A DNA stretch of 50,907 nt, from NCBI GenBank assembly GCA_938045195.1, contig CALINC010000020.1, positions 1-50,907 on the forward strand, given 5' to 3'. Both the position numbers and the translations under genes were made by a program. Shown here piece by piece: positions 40,996 to 49,550 of the stretch. Position 1 is the first letter of the stretch. Each line of letters opens with the position of its first letter. Under the pieces are notes generated by a model that did no database searches, was not told where the DNA came from, and saw nothing but the letters and a program-made list of their open reading frames with translations. This DNA comes from an uncultured Treponema sp. GTDB lineage: Bacteria > Spirochaetota > Spirochaetia > Treponematales > Treponemataceae.

Positions 40996-42429
40996 TTATA
41001 GCCGTTCTTCCCAGCGTTTCCGGCTTCCTTTTACCGTAAGCAAAATAGGAATCATTTCAAAACCTAAATCTTTTCGGATTCTATTTTGAATATACCGCAA
41101 ATATGAAGCCGTTACCGCATCCGGACGGTTTGCAAAAAGCAAAAACTCTACAGGCCGAATATTAGTTTGAAGCATATATTTAAAGGTAAAGGAATTTCGT
41201 CGCCCCTGAGGCGGCGGAGCCGCTTGGAGCCAATCCTTGAGTGCAAGATTTAAGGCAGACGTTTCTATTTTTTTATTCAGCTGATCAAACATTTTAATTG
41301 CCGTCTGCAAAAGCTCTTTTACCCCGCTGCCGGTATTTGCCGAAATTGCAACAACCGGCGCATATTCCATTTTACCGAACATAACCTTTATATTTTCTTC
41401 TTCCATATTAAAGGCTTTTTTAGTTTGCTCCATTAAATCCCATTTGTTCAGAACAAAAATGACACCTAAACCGCGGTTTGCCGCTTGTTCGATAATTTTT
41501 TTATCCTGCTCGGTTAACCCTTCTTGAGCGTCAATTAAATGGAAAACAATATCGGCATTGTCCATACTTTTAATAGAACGCACAACGGAATAATATTCAA
41601 TGTCTTCTTTTATCTTAGCTTTACGCCGTATACCTGCCGTATCTTGAATTACAAAGCGTTTGTTTTTGTAAACAAATTCTCCCTCGACAATATCGCGCGT
41701 GGTTCCCGGTACATTTGAAATAATCGACTGCGAAGAATCGGTAAGATAATTTGAAAGCGTTGATTTCCCTGTATTAGGTTTTCCGACAAGCGTAATTCTA
41801 ATACTATCATCTTTAGCCGTTTCTTTTACTTTTGAAAAATCCAAGTTCTCAACAAGGAGTGCTGCAAGCTCCGAAATATTATCGCCGTGTTCAGCACTTA
41901 TAAATGTAAGCGATTTAAACCCATATTTATAATAATTACTTGCCTCAGCCGTTAATCTTCCGCCTTCGGTTTTATTTATTGCTGTAATGAGTTTGCCGAA
42001 GTATGGACGTAAAAATTGAATAAACTCTTCATCTTCAGGTGTTGTAAGCCCCGCATCAAGAAGCAGTAAAATTCTATCGGCTTTTTTTAGAGCTTCAATC
42101 GTTTTTTCTTTTACCAGTTCATCGATTATGTCTTCTTCTTTATCACCGCTTCTTGTTAATTTAAAGCCGCCCGTATCTATCAACCGCACAGGTTTACCGT
42201 CTACAAGAGCTTGCGCTTCAACAGGATCGCGCGTTACACCCGGAGTTGGGTCTGTAATTGAGCGGCGTTTATGTAAAAAGCGGTTAAACAAAGTAGACTT
42301 CCCTACATTAGGACGGCCGGCTATTGCAATAAGCGGAATATTATCATATTGTTTTTTCTCTGAAAATTCTACCGAACTTTCTTTTTCTTCATTTTCAAAT
42401 TGAATTGGATTTTCATTTGCCGTTATCAT
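40996..42429 (-). CDS. der: Ribosome-biogenesis GTPase Der (EngA)
   Basis: A 477-residue protein with two GTPase domains in tandem. The first has GRPNVGKSTLFNRF and DTGGF, the second GKPNTGKSTLSNYL, DTAGIRRKAKI and NKWDL. The C-terminal KH-like domain ends in the basic RKRWEERL. Der is needed for 50S subunit assembly. A charged N-terminal extension of about 30 residues precedes domain 1. It is the last gene of the metK group. GAGGAAA precedes ATG 42427-42429. Confidence 0.96.
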   Translation of the reverse strand: MITANENPIQFENEEKESSVEFSEKKQYDNIPLIAIAGRPNVGKSTLFNRFLHKRRSITDPTPGVTRDPVEAQALVDGKPVRLIDTGGFKLTRSGDKEEDIIDELVKEKTIEALKKADRILLLLDAGLTTPEDEEFIQFLRPYFGKLITAINKTEGGRLTAEASNYYKYGFKSLTFISAEHGDNISELAALLVENLDFSKVKETAKDDSIRITLVGKPNTGKSTLSNYLTDSSQSIISNVPGTTRDIVEGEFVYKNKRFVIQDTAGIRRKAKIKEDIEYYSVVRSIKSMDNADIVFHLIDAQEGLTEQDKKIIEQAANRGLGVIFVLNKWDLMEQTKKAFNMEEENIKVMFGKMEYAPVVAISANTGSGVKELLQTAIKMFDQLNKKIETSALNLALKDWLQAAPPPQGRRNSFTFKYMLQTNIRPVEFLLFANRPDAVTASYLRYIQNRIRKDLGFEMIPILLTVKGSRKRWEERL

Positions 42430-42465
42430 ATTGTTTCCTCAAAATAATTACTAAAACCGGAAGTT

Positions 42466-43836
42466 CTACCGTACAACACAGTGAAGCCATTTTCCCGATT
42501 TTAACCTCCATAAACCGGCGCAAGCCTTTATCGGTTCATCTGCAAAAAGGCAAAGATAAATAAACCATGCCGGAAAAGACGTGTAAACCGATAAAGTCCA
42601 TGCAAGCGGAATAGAAATTATCCACATAAAAAGCGTATCATAAATTACGCCGAATTTTGTATCACCGCCTGAACGTATTACTCCTATAACCATACTCATA
42701 TTAAATGCTTTAAGCGGATAGCAGAGTGCAAGTATGAGAAAAAAGTATCTCGCCTGCATTAAAACATCTTGTTCCACATTGAATATGTACGGTATCAAAA
42801 AAGAAATAGGAATAAGCAAAGCACCGACAAAAAGAGCTGTAAGCGGAGCAATAACAGCAATACGGGCGGCATAATTCTTTGCAGTACGGTAATCGCCCTC
42901 ACCTATTTTCTTGCCGATTAAAATACTTATTCCATTACCCATTCCGATAAGTATAACCCACGTAAGCTGCGAAACGGTATTAGTTATGCTGAATGCCGCA
43001 TAAGAGAAGGTATTGAGTTTTGCAAATATTTTGTGATGTAACGTAATCCCCAAAGACCAAATAGATTCATTAAAAATTACCGGTAGTACAATAATAAAAA
43101 ATGTAAGTAAAAATTTCCCCGTAAATGCAAAATGTTCTGTAAGTCTGCCCAAGATAGGATAGTTTTTCTTTTTTGTAATTACAAAAAAAGCGGTAAGCTC
43201 TGTAAGCCTTGCGGCAACCGTTGCAATAGCGGCACCCTTAACCCCCAAGGCAGGAAAACCTAAATATCCGAAAATCAATATTGCATTTAAGATTAAATTT
43301 ACAGTAAGAGAAATAACCGTAACTAAAACAGCAGCTTTTACCTGTTCAACCGCACGCAGCGTAAAAATAAACATAAAGCTAATCGAAAACGGTATAAAGC
43401 TAAAACACACAGTCTTTAAATATTTTGCGCCGGTTACAATTACCGCACTATCGCTAGAATAAAGCGAAAGGATTTTTTCGGGCATAAAAAAACAAACAAC
43501 AGTAAATAATGAACTGAAAAAGAAAGCCGTGCATAACGAAATACCGAACGCTTTATGCAAACCCGTTAAATCTTTTTTACCCCAATACTGTGCCGTAAAA
43601 ACCATACTTCCTGAAGCAGTACCGTATAATACAAGATTAAGTAAAAAGAAAAGCTGATTACCCAATCCGACGGATGCAATTTCTATCGTTCCCAATCTTC
43701 CTATCATCACCGTATCTAATATATTTACAAACGAATTTAAAAAATTTTGTAAAATAATAGGAATTGCAAGAGTAAATAATTTTTTTAAAAACTCGGTATC
43801 AAAAATAAAGTTTTTTAATTTTGAATTGTATTGCAT
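42466..43836 (-). CDS. MATE family efflux transporter
   Basis: A 456-residue membrane protein with about twelve hydrophobic segments. The MATE signature parts FTLAIPIILQNFLNSFVNILDTVMIG (helix 1; key residues P, N, D, IG), TASGSMVFTAQYWGKKD and GNGISILIGKKIGEGDYRTAKNYA are present. MATE proteins export drugs or metabolites by Na+ or H+ exchange. Substrate unknown. It sits between hexokinase and der, 36 nt upstream of der. Confidence 0.92.
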   Translation of the reverse strand: MQYNSKLKNFIFDTEFLKKLFTLAIPIILQNFLNSFVNILDTVMIGRLGTIEIASVGLGNQLFFLLNLVLYGTASGSMVFTAQYWGKKDLTGLHKAFGISLCTAFFFSSLFTVVCFFMPEKILSLYSSDSAVIVTGAKYLKTVCFSFIPFSISFMFIFTLRAVEQVKAAVLVTVISLTVNLILNAILIFGYLGFPALGVKGAAIATVAARLTELTAFFVITKKKNYPILGRLTEHFAFTGKFLLTFFIIVLPVIFNESIWSLGITLHHKIFAKLNTFSYAAFSITNTVSQLTWVILIGMGNGISILIGKKIGEGDYRTAKNYAARIAVIAPLTALFVGALLIPISFLIPYIFNVEQDVLMQARYFFLILALCYPLKAFNMSMVIGVIRSGGDTKFGVIYDTLFMWIISIPLAWTLSVYTSFPAWFIYLCLFADEPIKACAGLWRLKSGKWLHCVVR

Positions 43837-43861
43837 AAATTATTAAAGCCCATGTAAGTTC

Positions 43862-45175
43862 TTAAAATACAGAAATTGCAGTCCCGAAAGTTACCGAATC
43901 TTCCGGCGTTTTAAGTTCAAAGTAAATGCCTTTTTTTTCGGTTAAGAATTCGTATAAATAGCGGAATATTTTTTCTTTCATTAAAAACCCGTGCAAAAAT
44001 ACCGAACCGTTAGCCGTTATACAAATCGGTTTTTCGGCAGACTTTCCTTTTCCCGTTTTTAAAGCGGAAGCCGCAATTACCGATGCAGCAAGGAGAGCGT
44101 CCCTCTCAAAGAGGGAGGCACATATCGAATATATTTTTATATAATCCGGAGAAATTTCTTCTTTGGAAAGCATATCGGAAAAAATATTTTTATTGTGATT
44201 TTGTTCTTTTAAGAAAACAGAAACTTCCTCCGCCGTAAGATTTTTTAAAATTTTCATTTTTTCGTTTACATCGGTTGAAAACATACCCTCATTTGCCGCA
44301 AAGCGAAGAGCAATTGAACAAAGTTCGCCTATGTAACGCCCCGAACACATTCTTTCCAAAAAATATTCGTTTTTTAAGTTTGAATTTGATGTGAGTGCTT
44401 TATCAAAATCGCTCTGCTTCACTTTATTACACTTTCCCGATTCGCAAACAATAATTTGAGGCTTAGAATAGAATTCCGTTCCGCTTAATTTTTCTATTTT
44501 TCCGTATTCGATATATGCGGAATTCAGTCCCGTACCTAAAACGAAACCGATAAACGTATCATAGGCGGAGGTTGGGTTGTTCTTATTTTTTGAAAGCAGC
44601 CCTGACTGTAAAACGGCAGCGGTGTCGTTTACCATAACGGCTTTCTTTACGCTTGTCCAGCCCTTCCTCACCAGAGCTTGGAGTAAGGCTTCGTTAATTC
44701 GGCAGCCTGCAATATGAGGTAACTTTATTTCTTTTGACAGCTTTATCGTTTCACCGCCGCCGTCCGGAAAAATCTTAATTGCAAAAGAAAAGCAAAATGA
44801 AATAACTTCCGCAGAATTTTTTAAAGGTTCAAGATAGTCCGCAATAGTATCAAAGAATTCCTCATTTGTCATTTCTCTATCGAGGGCAGGCATCGGATAT
44901 TTTAAAAATGAAGAAATTGATGCCGTCCCGTTTTTATCAAAATTGACAAGACCCGCCCTAAAATTAGTTCCGCCTGCATCAATTATAATAACGTTTTTAT
45001 TTTTAGGCAATTCATGAGGAATACTCCGCCAAAGCGGTATCATATCCATAGATGAGTTTTTAAAATCGGAACTCAATCCTCTTTGCATATCTTCAAGCAA
45101 CAGAGAGACAGCCTCTTCAATTTTTATATGGGGATTAAAATTATACTTTTTAAAAAAACCGTCAATTTCTTTCAT
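43862..45175 (-). CDS. Hexokinase
   Basis: A 437-residue sugar kinase of the hexokinase (eukaryote-like) family rather than the short bacterial glucokinase family. The phosphate-1 loop NVIIIDAGGTNFRAGLVNF is near residue 60, VNDTAAVLQSGLLSK holds the catalytic aspartate near 188, and GFVLGTGLNSAYIE forms phosphate-2. ITANGSVFL lies near the C terminus. It phosphorylates glucose or related hexoses at the start of glycolysis. Treponemes are known to carry this family. It lies 19 nt downstream of metK. Confidence 0.93.
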   Translation of the reverse strand: MKEIDGFFKKYNFNPHIKIEEAVSLLLEDMQRGLSSDFKNSSMDMIPLWRSIPHELPKNKNVIIIDAGGTNFRAGLVNFDKNGTASISSFLKYPMPALDREMTNEEFFDTIADYLEPLKNSAEVISFCFSFAIKIFPDGGGETIKLSKEIKLPHIAGCRINEALLQALVRKGWTSVKKAVMVNDTAAVLQSGLLSKNKNNPTSAYDTFIGFVLGTGLNSAYIEYGKIEKLSGTEFYSKPQIIVCESGKCNKVKQSDFDKALTSNSNLKNEYFLERMCSGRYIGELCSIALRFAANEGMFSTDVNEKMKILKNLTAEEVSVFLKEQNHNKNIFSDMLSKEEISPDYIKIYSICASLFERDALLAASVIAASALKTGKGKSAEKPICITANGSVFLHGFLMKEKIFRYLYEFLTEKKGIYFELKTPEDSVTFGTAISVF

Positions 45176-45194
45176 TTTAGATTTACCTTGAATT

Positions 45195-46361
45195 TTATAA
45201 CGCTCGCTTTAAGGCTTCGGTTTTATCGATTTTTTCCCAAGAAAATTCAGGTCTTCCGAAATGCCCATACGCCGCCGTAGCTTGATAAATCGGACGTTTT
45301 AAATCGAGTGTTTTGATAATTCCTGCGGGACTCATATCAAACGTTTTCTTTACGGCATTTTCTATTTTTTCTTCAGGTAAGCTGCCTGTGCCAAACGTAT
45401 CTACTCGCACCGAAACAGGAAAGGGTACGCCTATCGCATAAGCAAGTTGAACTTCGCAACGTTCTGCAATATCGGCGGCAACAATATTCTTTGCAATATA
45501 GCGCGCCATATATGCAGCAGAACGGTCTACCTTAGATGGGTCTTTTCCCGAAAACGCTCCGCCACCGTGCCTGCCCATTCCGCCGTATGTGTCTACAATT
45601 ATTTTTCTGCCCGTAAGGCCCGTATCGCCGAAAGGTCCGCCGATAACAAAGCGTCCTGTCGGGTTAATAAAATATTTCGTATCGGATGCCAAAAGCCCCG
45701 TCGGTTCAAGGACGGGGTTTATTACTTGCTCGATTAGGGTATGCTTTAACTCATTGTATTCTACATCGGGATAATGCTGATGAGAAAGCACCACCGTATC
45801 GATTTTCACCGGTCTAAAACCCTCATATTTTATCGTAATTTGCGTTTTTGAATCGGGGCGCAGCCATGGAATTTTTTTCGCTTTACGTAAGGCGGCAGCA
45901 TGGCGCAAAACAGAATGCGAAAACATAATGGGAGCGGGCATAAGCTCAGGAGTCTCCTTACAGGCAAAACCGAACATCATTCCTTGGTCCCCGGCTCCTT
46001 GAAGCCCTTTAAATTCTTCCAACCCGTTACCGTCTACACCTTGAGAAATATCAGGCGACTGTGCATGAATCATATTCATAACAGCCATCGAATTACAGTC
46101 CAAACCGAAATCAGTATCGGTATAGCCGATTTCGCGTGCAATTGTTCTTGCAATTTCTTGAATATCTACAAAAGTATTTGTCGTAATTTCTCCGCCAATC
46201 AGCACAAGAGCCGTTGAAGCAAATGTTTCGCAGGCAACATGACTGTTTTCATCGTCTTTTAAACAGGCATCCAAAACTGCATCCGATATTTGGTCGCAGA
46301 GTTTATCGGGATGTCCCTCGCTCACCGATTCTGAAGTAAAATAATTTATAGCATTTTTCAT
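45195..46361 (-). CDS. metK: S-adenosylmethionine synthetase
   Basis: A 388-residue enzyme making SAM from methionine and ATP. Signatures are FTSESVSEGHPDKLCDQISD at the N terminus, the GAGDQGMMFGFA hexapeptide region near residue 120 and GGGAFSGKDPSKVDRSAAY near residue 265. Full length. It opens the metK-hexokinase-MATE-der group. No SAM riboswitch is visible; the leader is about 25 nt. Confidence 0.97.
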   Translation of the reverse strand: MKNAINYFTSESVSEGHPDKLCDQISDAVLDACLKDDENSHVACETFASTALVLIGGEITTNTFVDIQEIARTIAREIGYTDTDFGLDCNSMAVMNMIHAQSPDISQGVDGNGLEEFKGLQGAGDQGMMFGFACKETPELMPAPIMFSHSVLRHAAALRKAKKIPWLRPDSKTQITIKYEGFRPVKIDTVVLSHQHYPDVEYNELKHTLIEQVINPVLEPTGLLASDTKYFINPTGRFVIGGPFGDTGLTGRKIIVDTYGGMGRHGGGAFSGKDPSKVDRSAAYMARYIAKNIVAADIAERCEVQLAYAIGVPFPVSVRVDTFGTGSLPEEKIENAVKKTFDMSPAGIIKTLDLKRPIYQATAAYGHFGRPEFSWEKIDKTEALKRAL

Positions 46362-46391
46362 AATTAAAACCTCTTAGTTAAAACTGGTACC

Positions 46392-46420
46392 AATATACTC
46401 AAAAACAAAAATTGTTTCAA
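46392..46420 (-). promoter_or_regulatory. metK promoter
   Basis: On the minus strand: -35 TTGAAA (46415-46420), 17-nt spacer, -10 TATATT (46392-46397). Start near 46385, leader about 25 nt. Confidence 0.6.
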
Positions 46421-46680
46421 TGGCATATCTATTGACAAACAGGGCAACCGCATCACAAAAGCTGTAAAACGGAAAATAAGTAATCATCATTGATCATACG
46501 AAGGCCTAATTTTAAGTCTGTCAGAAAAAGTGTGTAAATGGGTGAAAACATAAGACTCTATGAGAAAGAGCCAAAAGACAAAAAAAGAAAATGCTTTGTA
46601 CTTTTGATGATTCTTTCAGGTTCAACGTATTATTTAGCGAAATCCTTCATGCGTAAGCCCTGTATAACATCTCTTATCAT
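46421..46680. other. Intergenic DNA with possible insertion-sequence end
   Basis: No known gene is visible. GTCTGTCAG followed by AAAAAGTGTGTAAATGG (about 46517-46541) resembles the ends of IS256/mutator-type elements, where TGTGTAAA is common; no transposase follows. A 48-codon open frame (46538-46684, MGENIRLYEKEPKDKK...) with no binding site covers part of it. The 17-mer TTCATGCGTAAGCCCTG at 46646-46662 also occurs at 1499-1515. Confidence 0.35.
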
Positions 46681-46709
46681 TTGACAGGAAACAGAAAATG
46701 TGCTAAAAT
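46681..46709 (+). promoter_or_regulatory. Promoter of the small lipoprotein gene
   Basis: -35 TTGACA (46681-46686), 17-nt spacer, -10 TAAAAT (46704-46709). The start would be near 46716, right at the GAGGAG binding site (46717-46722), leaving a leader of about 13 nt. Confidence 0.7.
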
Positions 46710-46728
46710 TCCGGTTGAGGAGAATATT

Positions 46729-47334
46729 ATGAAAAAAGAAATATCATTTGTTTTATTGGTTGGCGTGTTGCTCGGTGCCTGCACAAGTGTTGATTTAAAA
46801 TCGAGCAGTGACGATAGAAATGAAAAAGTTCTAGCCCTTTGCAAAAAAATTCAGGCAGAAGATTCAATAGTTAGTCTCTGTTGGCCAATGATGGCAGGCA
46901 GGAGTGTTGGCGTTCCCGATTCTGATGGGAGTATTAATTGGGCTAAGACGGGTTATTTACTTAAAATTGGTTTTGTGCCAGGCACTAAAAAAGATATGTA
47001 TGAAAGCCTCACGGAAAAATATAAAGAAGAATTCCTTAAAATAGGCGAAAAGGTGAAATTCTCTCAATCCATGACGTGGACATTTCATAAAGAATTCCCT
47101 GAGTACAGCAAAAAAACTAAGGCTGAAAAAGAGGCTTTACTAAATGAAGAGGGCATGTCAAAAATCATGAAAATACAAGAGGGTATCAAAGCAAAAAAAT
47201 ATCCTACAGAACATTTACTAGACGGCTATTGGTATCTAAATTGTGAAGAGAATAAAGCTGCAATGACTTATGTATTTTCTGTACCACTTGAAACAGATGT
47301 TGCCGTTGTTGGCTTAATAAATTCCGAGTTGTAA
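46729..47334 (+). CDS. Small lipoprotein of unknown function
   Basis: A 201-residue protein. Residues 1-18 form a signal peptide ending LLGAC, a lipobox; the mature part is hydrophilic, charged and helical, with no recognised domain. The open frame starts at a TTG at 46681, but ATG 46729 with GAGGAG 6 nt upstream is the clear start. It stands alone between metK and an insertion-sequence remnant, has its own promoter and terminator, and is likely accessory. Function unknown. Confidence 0.75.
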   Translation: MKKEISFVLLVGVLLGACTSVDLKSSSDDRNEKVLALCKKIQAEDSIVSLCWPMMAGRSVGVPDSDGSINWAKTGYLLKIGFVPGTKKDMYESLTEKYKEEFLKIGEKVKFSQSMTWTFHKEFPEYSKKTKAEKEALLNEEGMSKIMKIQEGIKAKKYPTEHLLDGYWYLNCEENKAAMTYVFSVPLETDVAVVGLINSEL

Positions 47335-47370
47335 ATGACTTGTGAACTAATCTTAGTAATAGCATAATTG

Positions 47371-47412
47371 CCGGGCGGTAATTCTTTGAAGGGAATTATC
47401 ACCCGGTTTTTT
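47371..47412 (+). terminator. Terminator of the small lipoprotein gene
   Basis: CCGGGCGGTAATTC (47371-47384) pairs with GAATTATCACCCGG (47393-47406) with minor mismatches, followed by T6 at 47407-47412. Confidence 0.85.
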
Positions 47413-47527
47413 CAGTGCAAAAGTTGGTAGAACATTTGGTAAAAGTCTGTTGGGCATTTGGTAAAGATTGGTGGCAATCCATCATTTCTTGGTACTTGTT
47501 TTATCTCATGGATTTGCAACCATTCAA

Positions 47528-47569
47528 GTAAGTACCGATTAATTCGAGTATGAATTAATCGATACTTAC
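47528..47569. repeat. Isolated 18-bp inverted repeat
   Basis: GTAAGTACCGATTAATTC (47528-47545) pairs with GAATTAATCGATACTTAC (47552-47569) with a single mismatch across a 6-nt loop. No T-tract follows. The DNA around it (47413-47681) has no gene; CATTTGGTAAA occurs twice near 47425-47465. Confidence 0.6.
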
Positions 47570-47681
47570 ATTATTATGTTTTATTTCGCAATGAGACCAT
47601 TTTATTAGAAAAGGTCGAATGAGAAATAAGAAGGAACGCTGATCACCGACAAGGATGTCGATCTAGTATAAAGCAAAATGC

Positions 47682-47922
47682 GGGGCTGTCCATGAAGTTT
47701 TGTTTTGTTACCGATTGTATAGCCCTTACTCCACGGAGCTCGGTATTTTTTCTTTTTTTAATCATTTTGACGGATAAACTCAAGGGTTATTCCCCCTTAT
47801 ACCGCTTTCTTTTCCTGTTCTTTCCTCATAAGGTTCTTAATGTTATACCCTATCAATAACAGACCGATCTCTACTCTTACTTTTTCAGTGCCGTGCACAT
47901 GAAATCTCCGGAAGTGTTCCTT
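47682..47922 (-). mobile_element. 3' remnant of an IS1182-like insertion sequence
   Basis: The right end of an insertion sequence. GGGGCTGTC at 47682-47690 looks like the outer end of the terminal repeat, and the transposase tail reads leftward from 47922 to a stop at 47797-47799. Everything upstream of the tail is missing: at 47923 the sequence passes directly into hairpin array 47924-48310. Confidence 0.6.
47797..47922 (-). pseudogene. Transposase C-terminal fragment (IS1182-like)
   Basis: Forty-one codons read without a break on the minus strand: KEHFRRFHVHGTEKV, then RVEIGLLLIGYNIKNLMRKE, then QEKKAV and stop. FRRFHVRG.EKV...G...I.YN...L is the familiar tail of IS1182/DDE transposases. 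The catalytic domain is absent. Confidence 0.7.
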
Positions 47923-47923
47923 A

Positions 47924-48310
47924 CACATAAGCAACTAATAGGATTTTCAAATCCTGTCAGTTGCTTATGTGCCGCCGCTTTCTAACATCTATGAGAAACG
48001 GCATACAATAAAGCGGCGTTTGCTTTATGCAAACTCGTCAGCGTTTTTAATCGGTGTAACAGCACCGATTAAAATAAGCCCTCCGATAAATTCATCAACC
48101 GCAGACTTTATCAAGCCTGTCGGCTTGTTCTGTAAGGAAACGGTTTATCTTATCCGCTAAAGCGGATTGCGAATCAAAAGTCGAGGATTGATGAATTTCC
48201 GCACTTTTGCAACGTTAGTGAAAAAGTGCATACAATAAAGCGATGTTTGCCTGCAAGGCAAACTCGCCTGCGTTTTTATTCGGCGTAGGAGCGCCGAATA
48301 AAATAAGCAT
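47924..48310. repeat. Array of modular hairpin elements (copies C and D)
   Basis: Copy C: hairpin 1 has outer arms CACATAAGCAACT (47924-47936) / AGTTGCTTATGTG (47959-47971), inner AGGATTT/AAATCCT. Hairpin 2 is GCCGCTTTCT / AGAAACGGC (47971-48002). Then core GCATACAATAA (48001-48011), GTTTGC/GCAAAC-TCG (48018-48037), and AATCGGTG/CACCGATT (48049-48070). A linker hairpin follows: AAATTCATCAA (48088-48098) / TTGATGAATTT (48188-48198), enclosing CAAGCC/GGCTTG (48112-48127) and ATCCGCT/AGCGGAT (48152-48167). Copy D: GCACTTTT/AAAAGTGC (48201-48229), core GCATACAATAA (48228-48238), GTTTGCC/GGCAAAC-TCG (48245-48266), TATTCGGCG/CGCCGAATA (48277-48300). A 63-codon frame across it is not a gene. Confidence 0.85.
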
Positions 48311-48376
48311 TCTTACAAAGCCCCATATCGTAAAAACTGAAGTTTTTAAAAGCCCCTATACATAAATTTGAGAAAA

Positions 48377-49003
48377 TTACTTTTCTTCTGCCTCTTTGGC
48401 AGGAGCGGCAGTCTCAACTTCAGTAGTCTCCGCTTCTGCAACAGGAGCATCCACAGCAGTAAATTTAACGGCTGCAATCGTCATATCCGGTGAGGTAAGT
48501 ACCGATACCGCTTCGTTCAAAGGAATATCTCTTACATGCAAGGAATGGTTTACATCCAATGCAGAAACATCCACAACAATCCGCGGCGGTAAGTCTTTAG
48601 GTAAGCACTCGACTTCAAGCTCCGTAATCCCCGCCTCAAGGACACCTCCATGGCGCACCCCCTCAGGAGACCCCTCAAGTTTTATCTTAACTTTTGTACG
48701 CAAAACCTTTCCGCGTTCAACTTCATAAAAGTCAACATGTTCAATTTTATCGCTAACTATATTGTGTTGAAATTCTTTTATAAAAACTTCATGATCTTTA
48801 TCGCCTACTACAACTTTTACGATTGTACTTTCGGTAACGACCTTAAACAGTTTCATAAATTCTCTTTCATCAACGTCAAGAGAAACAGCCTTCCCGTGTC
48901 TGTCATACATTACGGCAGGGATTCTGCCGGCTTTTCTTATTTTTGAAGCAGCCGATTTTCCGAATACCGTTCTTTCATTCGCATTTAACATTTTCTGTTC
49001 CAT
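48377..49003 (-). CDS. rplY: 50S ribosomal protein L25 (CTC/TL5 type)
   Basis: A 208-residue protein of the two-domain L25/CTC family that binds 5S rRNA. The N-terminal L25 domain starts LNANERTVFGKSAASKIRKAG with RIPAVMYDRHGKAV, and the C-terminal TL5 domain contains LRTKVKIKLEGSPEGVRHGG and LEVECLPKDLPPRIVVDVS. It ends in an Ala/Glu/Thr-rich tail. The frame opens at 49042 but ATG 49001-49003 (MEQKML) has GGAG 8 nt upstream. It lies just after tRNA-Gln and may share its transcript. Confidence 0.95.
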   Translation of the reverse strand: MEQKMLNANERTVFGKSAASKIRKAGRIPAVMYDRHGKAVSLDVDEREFMKLFKVVTESTIVKVVVGDKDHEVFIKEFQHNIVSDKIEHVDFYEVERGKVLRTKVKIKLEGSPEGVRHGGVLEAGITELEVECLPKDLPPRIVVDVSALDVNHSLHVRDIPLNEAVSVLTSPDMTIAAVKFTAVDAPVAEAETTEVETAAPAKEAEEK

Positions 49004-49068
49004 AACCAGAACTCCTATACCCACTAGTGTTAAGTTTATCACAAAGCCGCATTAAACGGCTAAAAAAC

Positions 49069-49140
49069 TGGGACGGTAGGATTCGAACCTACGGAATGAC
49101 GGCACCAAAAGCCGTTGGCTTACCACTTGCCGACGTCCCA
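49069..49140 (-). tRNA. tRNA-Gln (anticodon TTG)
   Basis: A 72-nt cloverleaf on the minus strand. The acceptor arms TGGGACG / CGTCCCA pair. The anticodon stem ACGGC/GCCGT encloses TTTTGGT, giving anticodon TTG for glutamine. The T-arm has GGTTCGAATCC. The CCA end is not encoded. Confidence 0.96.
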
Positions 49141-49177
49141 AAATATATAAACTGCTAATTTGCAGTTATTAGCAAAA

Positions 49178-49205
49178 AGAGTAAGATTCTTGCAATGTGC
49201 GTCAA
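49178..49205 (-). promoter_or_regulatory. Possible promoter of tRNA-Gln and rplY
   Basis: On the minus strand: TTGACG (49200-49205), 16-nt spacer, TACTCT (49178-49183). Start near 49171, about 30 nt before the tRNA. The -10 is a weak match. Confidence 0.4.
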
Positions 49206-49225
49206 GGTTATATAAAACCGGCTAT

Positions 49226-49483
49226 TTAATCTTCTTGTTTATTATAAGCCTCCAAAATACTTCTTGAAAGTTTATCTCTAAACTCGGAAGAAATAGGATG
49301 AACAATGTTCTTAAATTCTCCGTTTTTTAGTTTTCTACTGGGCATATTAATACGCAATCCGTCCGCTCCCTCAAGAACCCTTATGTTGTGAACAACAAAA
49401 CAATCATCGAAAGTAACGACGGCATAAGCCTTTAAACTGCCTGCAGTATTTATTTTATGCACATTTACTTCAGTAATTTCCAT
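49226..49483 (-). CDS. spoVG: SpoVG nucleic-acid-binding regulator
   Basis: An 85-residue SpoVG protein: MEITEVNVHKINTAGSLKAYA opens the fold, with key residues VTFDDCFVVHNIRV and PSRKLKNGEFKNIVHPI following. SpoVG binds DNA and RNA; the Borrelia protein is an established regulator, so here it is not a sporulation factor. It lies between ispE and tRNA-Gln. AAGGAG lies 7 nt upstream of the ATG at 49481-49483. Confidence 0.95.
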   Translation of the reverse strand: MEITEVNVHKINTAGSLKAYAVVTFDDCFVVHNIRVLEGADGLRINMPSRKLKNGEFKNIVHPISSEFRDKLSRSILEAYNKQED

Positions 49484-49550
49484 TTGCGTTTCTCCTTGTA
49501 GAACACCTCAATGAAGAGATTTTCATATAACTATTTTACTACAATTTTTA

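Noticed and set aside
46362..46420. SAM riboswitch ahead of metK
   Set aside because: The promoter lies too close to the ATG and leaves a leader of only about 25 nt.
47969..48160. 63-codon open frame on the plus strand
   Set aside because: It lies wholly in the hairpin array and has no binding site or protein-like composition.
47924..48310. CRISPR array
   Set aside because: Repeats are not identical direct units with even spacers; they are hairpins with changing arms, and no cas gene is near.
47924..48310. Integron attC sites
   Set aside because: The folded-repeat idea fits, but the conserved RYYYAAC/GTTRRRY core sites are not in place, and no cassette ORFs lie between the hairpins.
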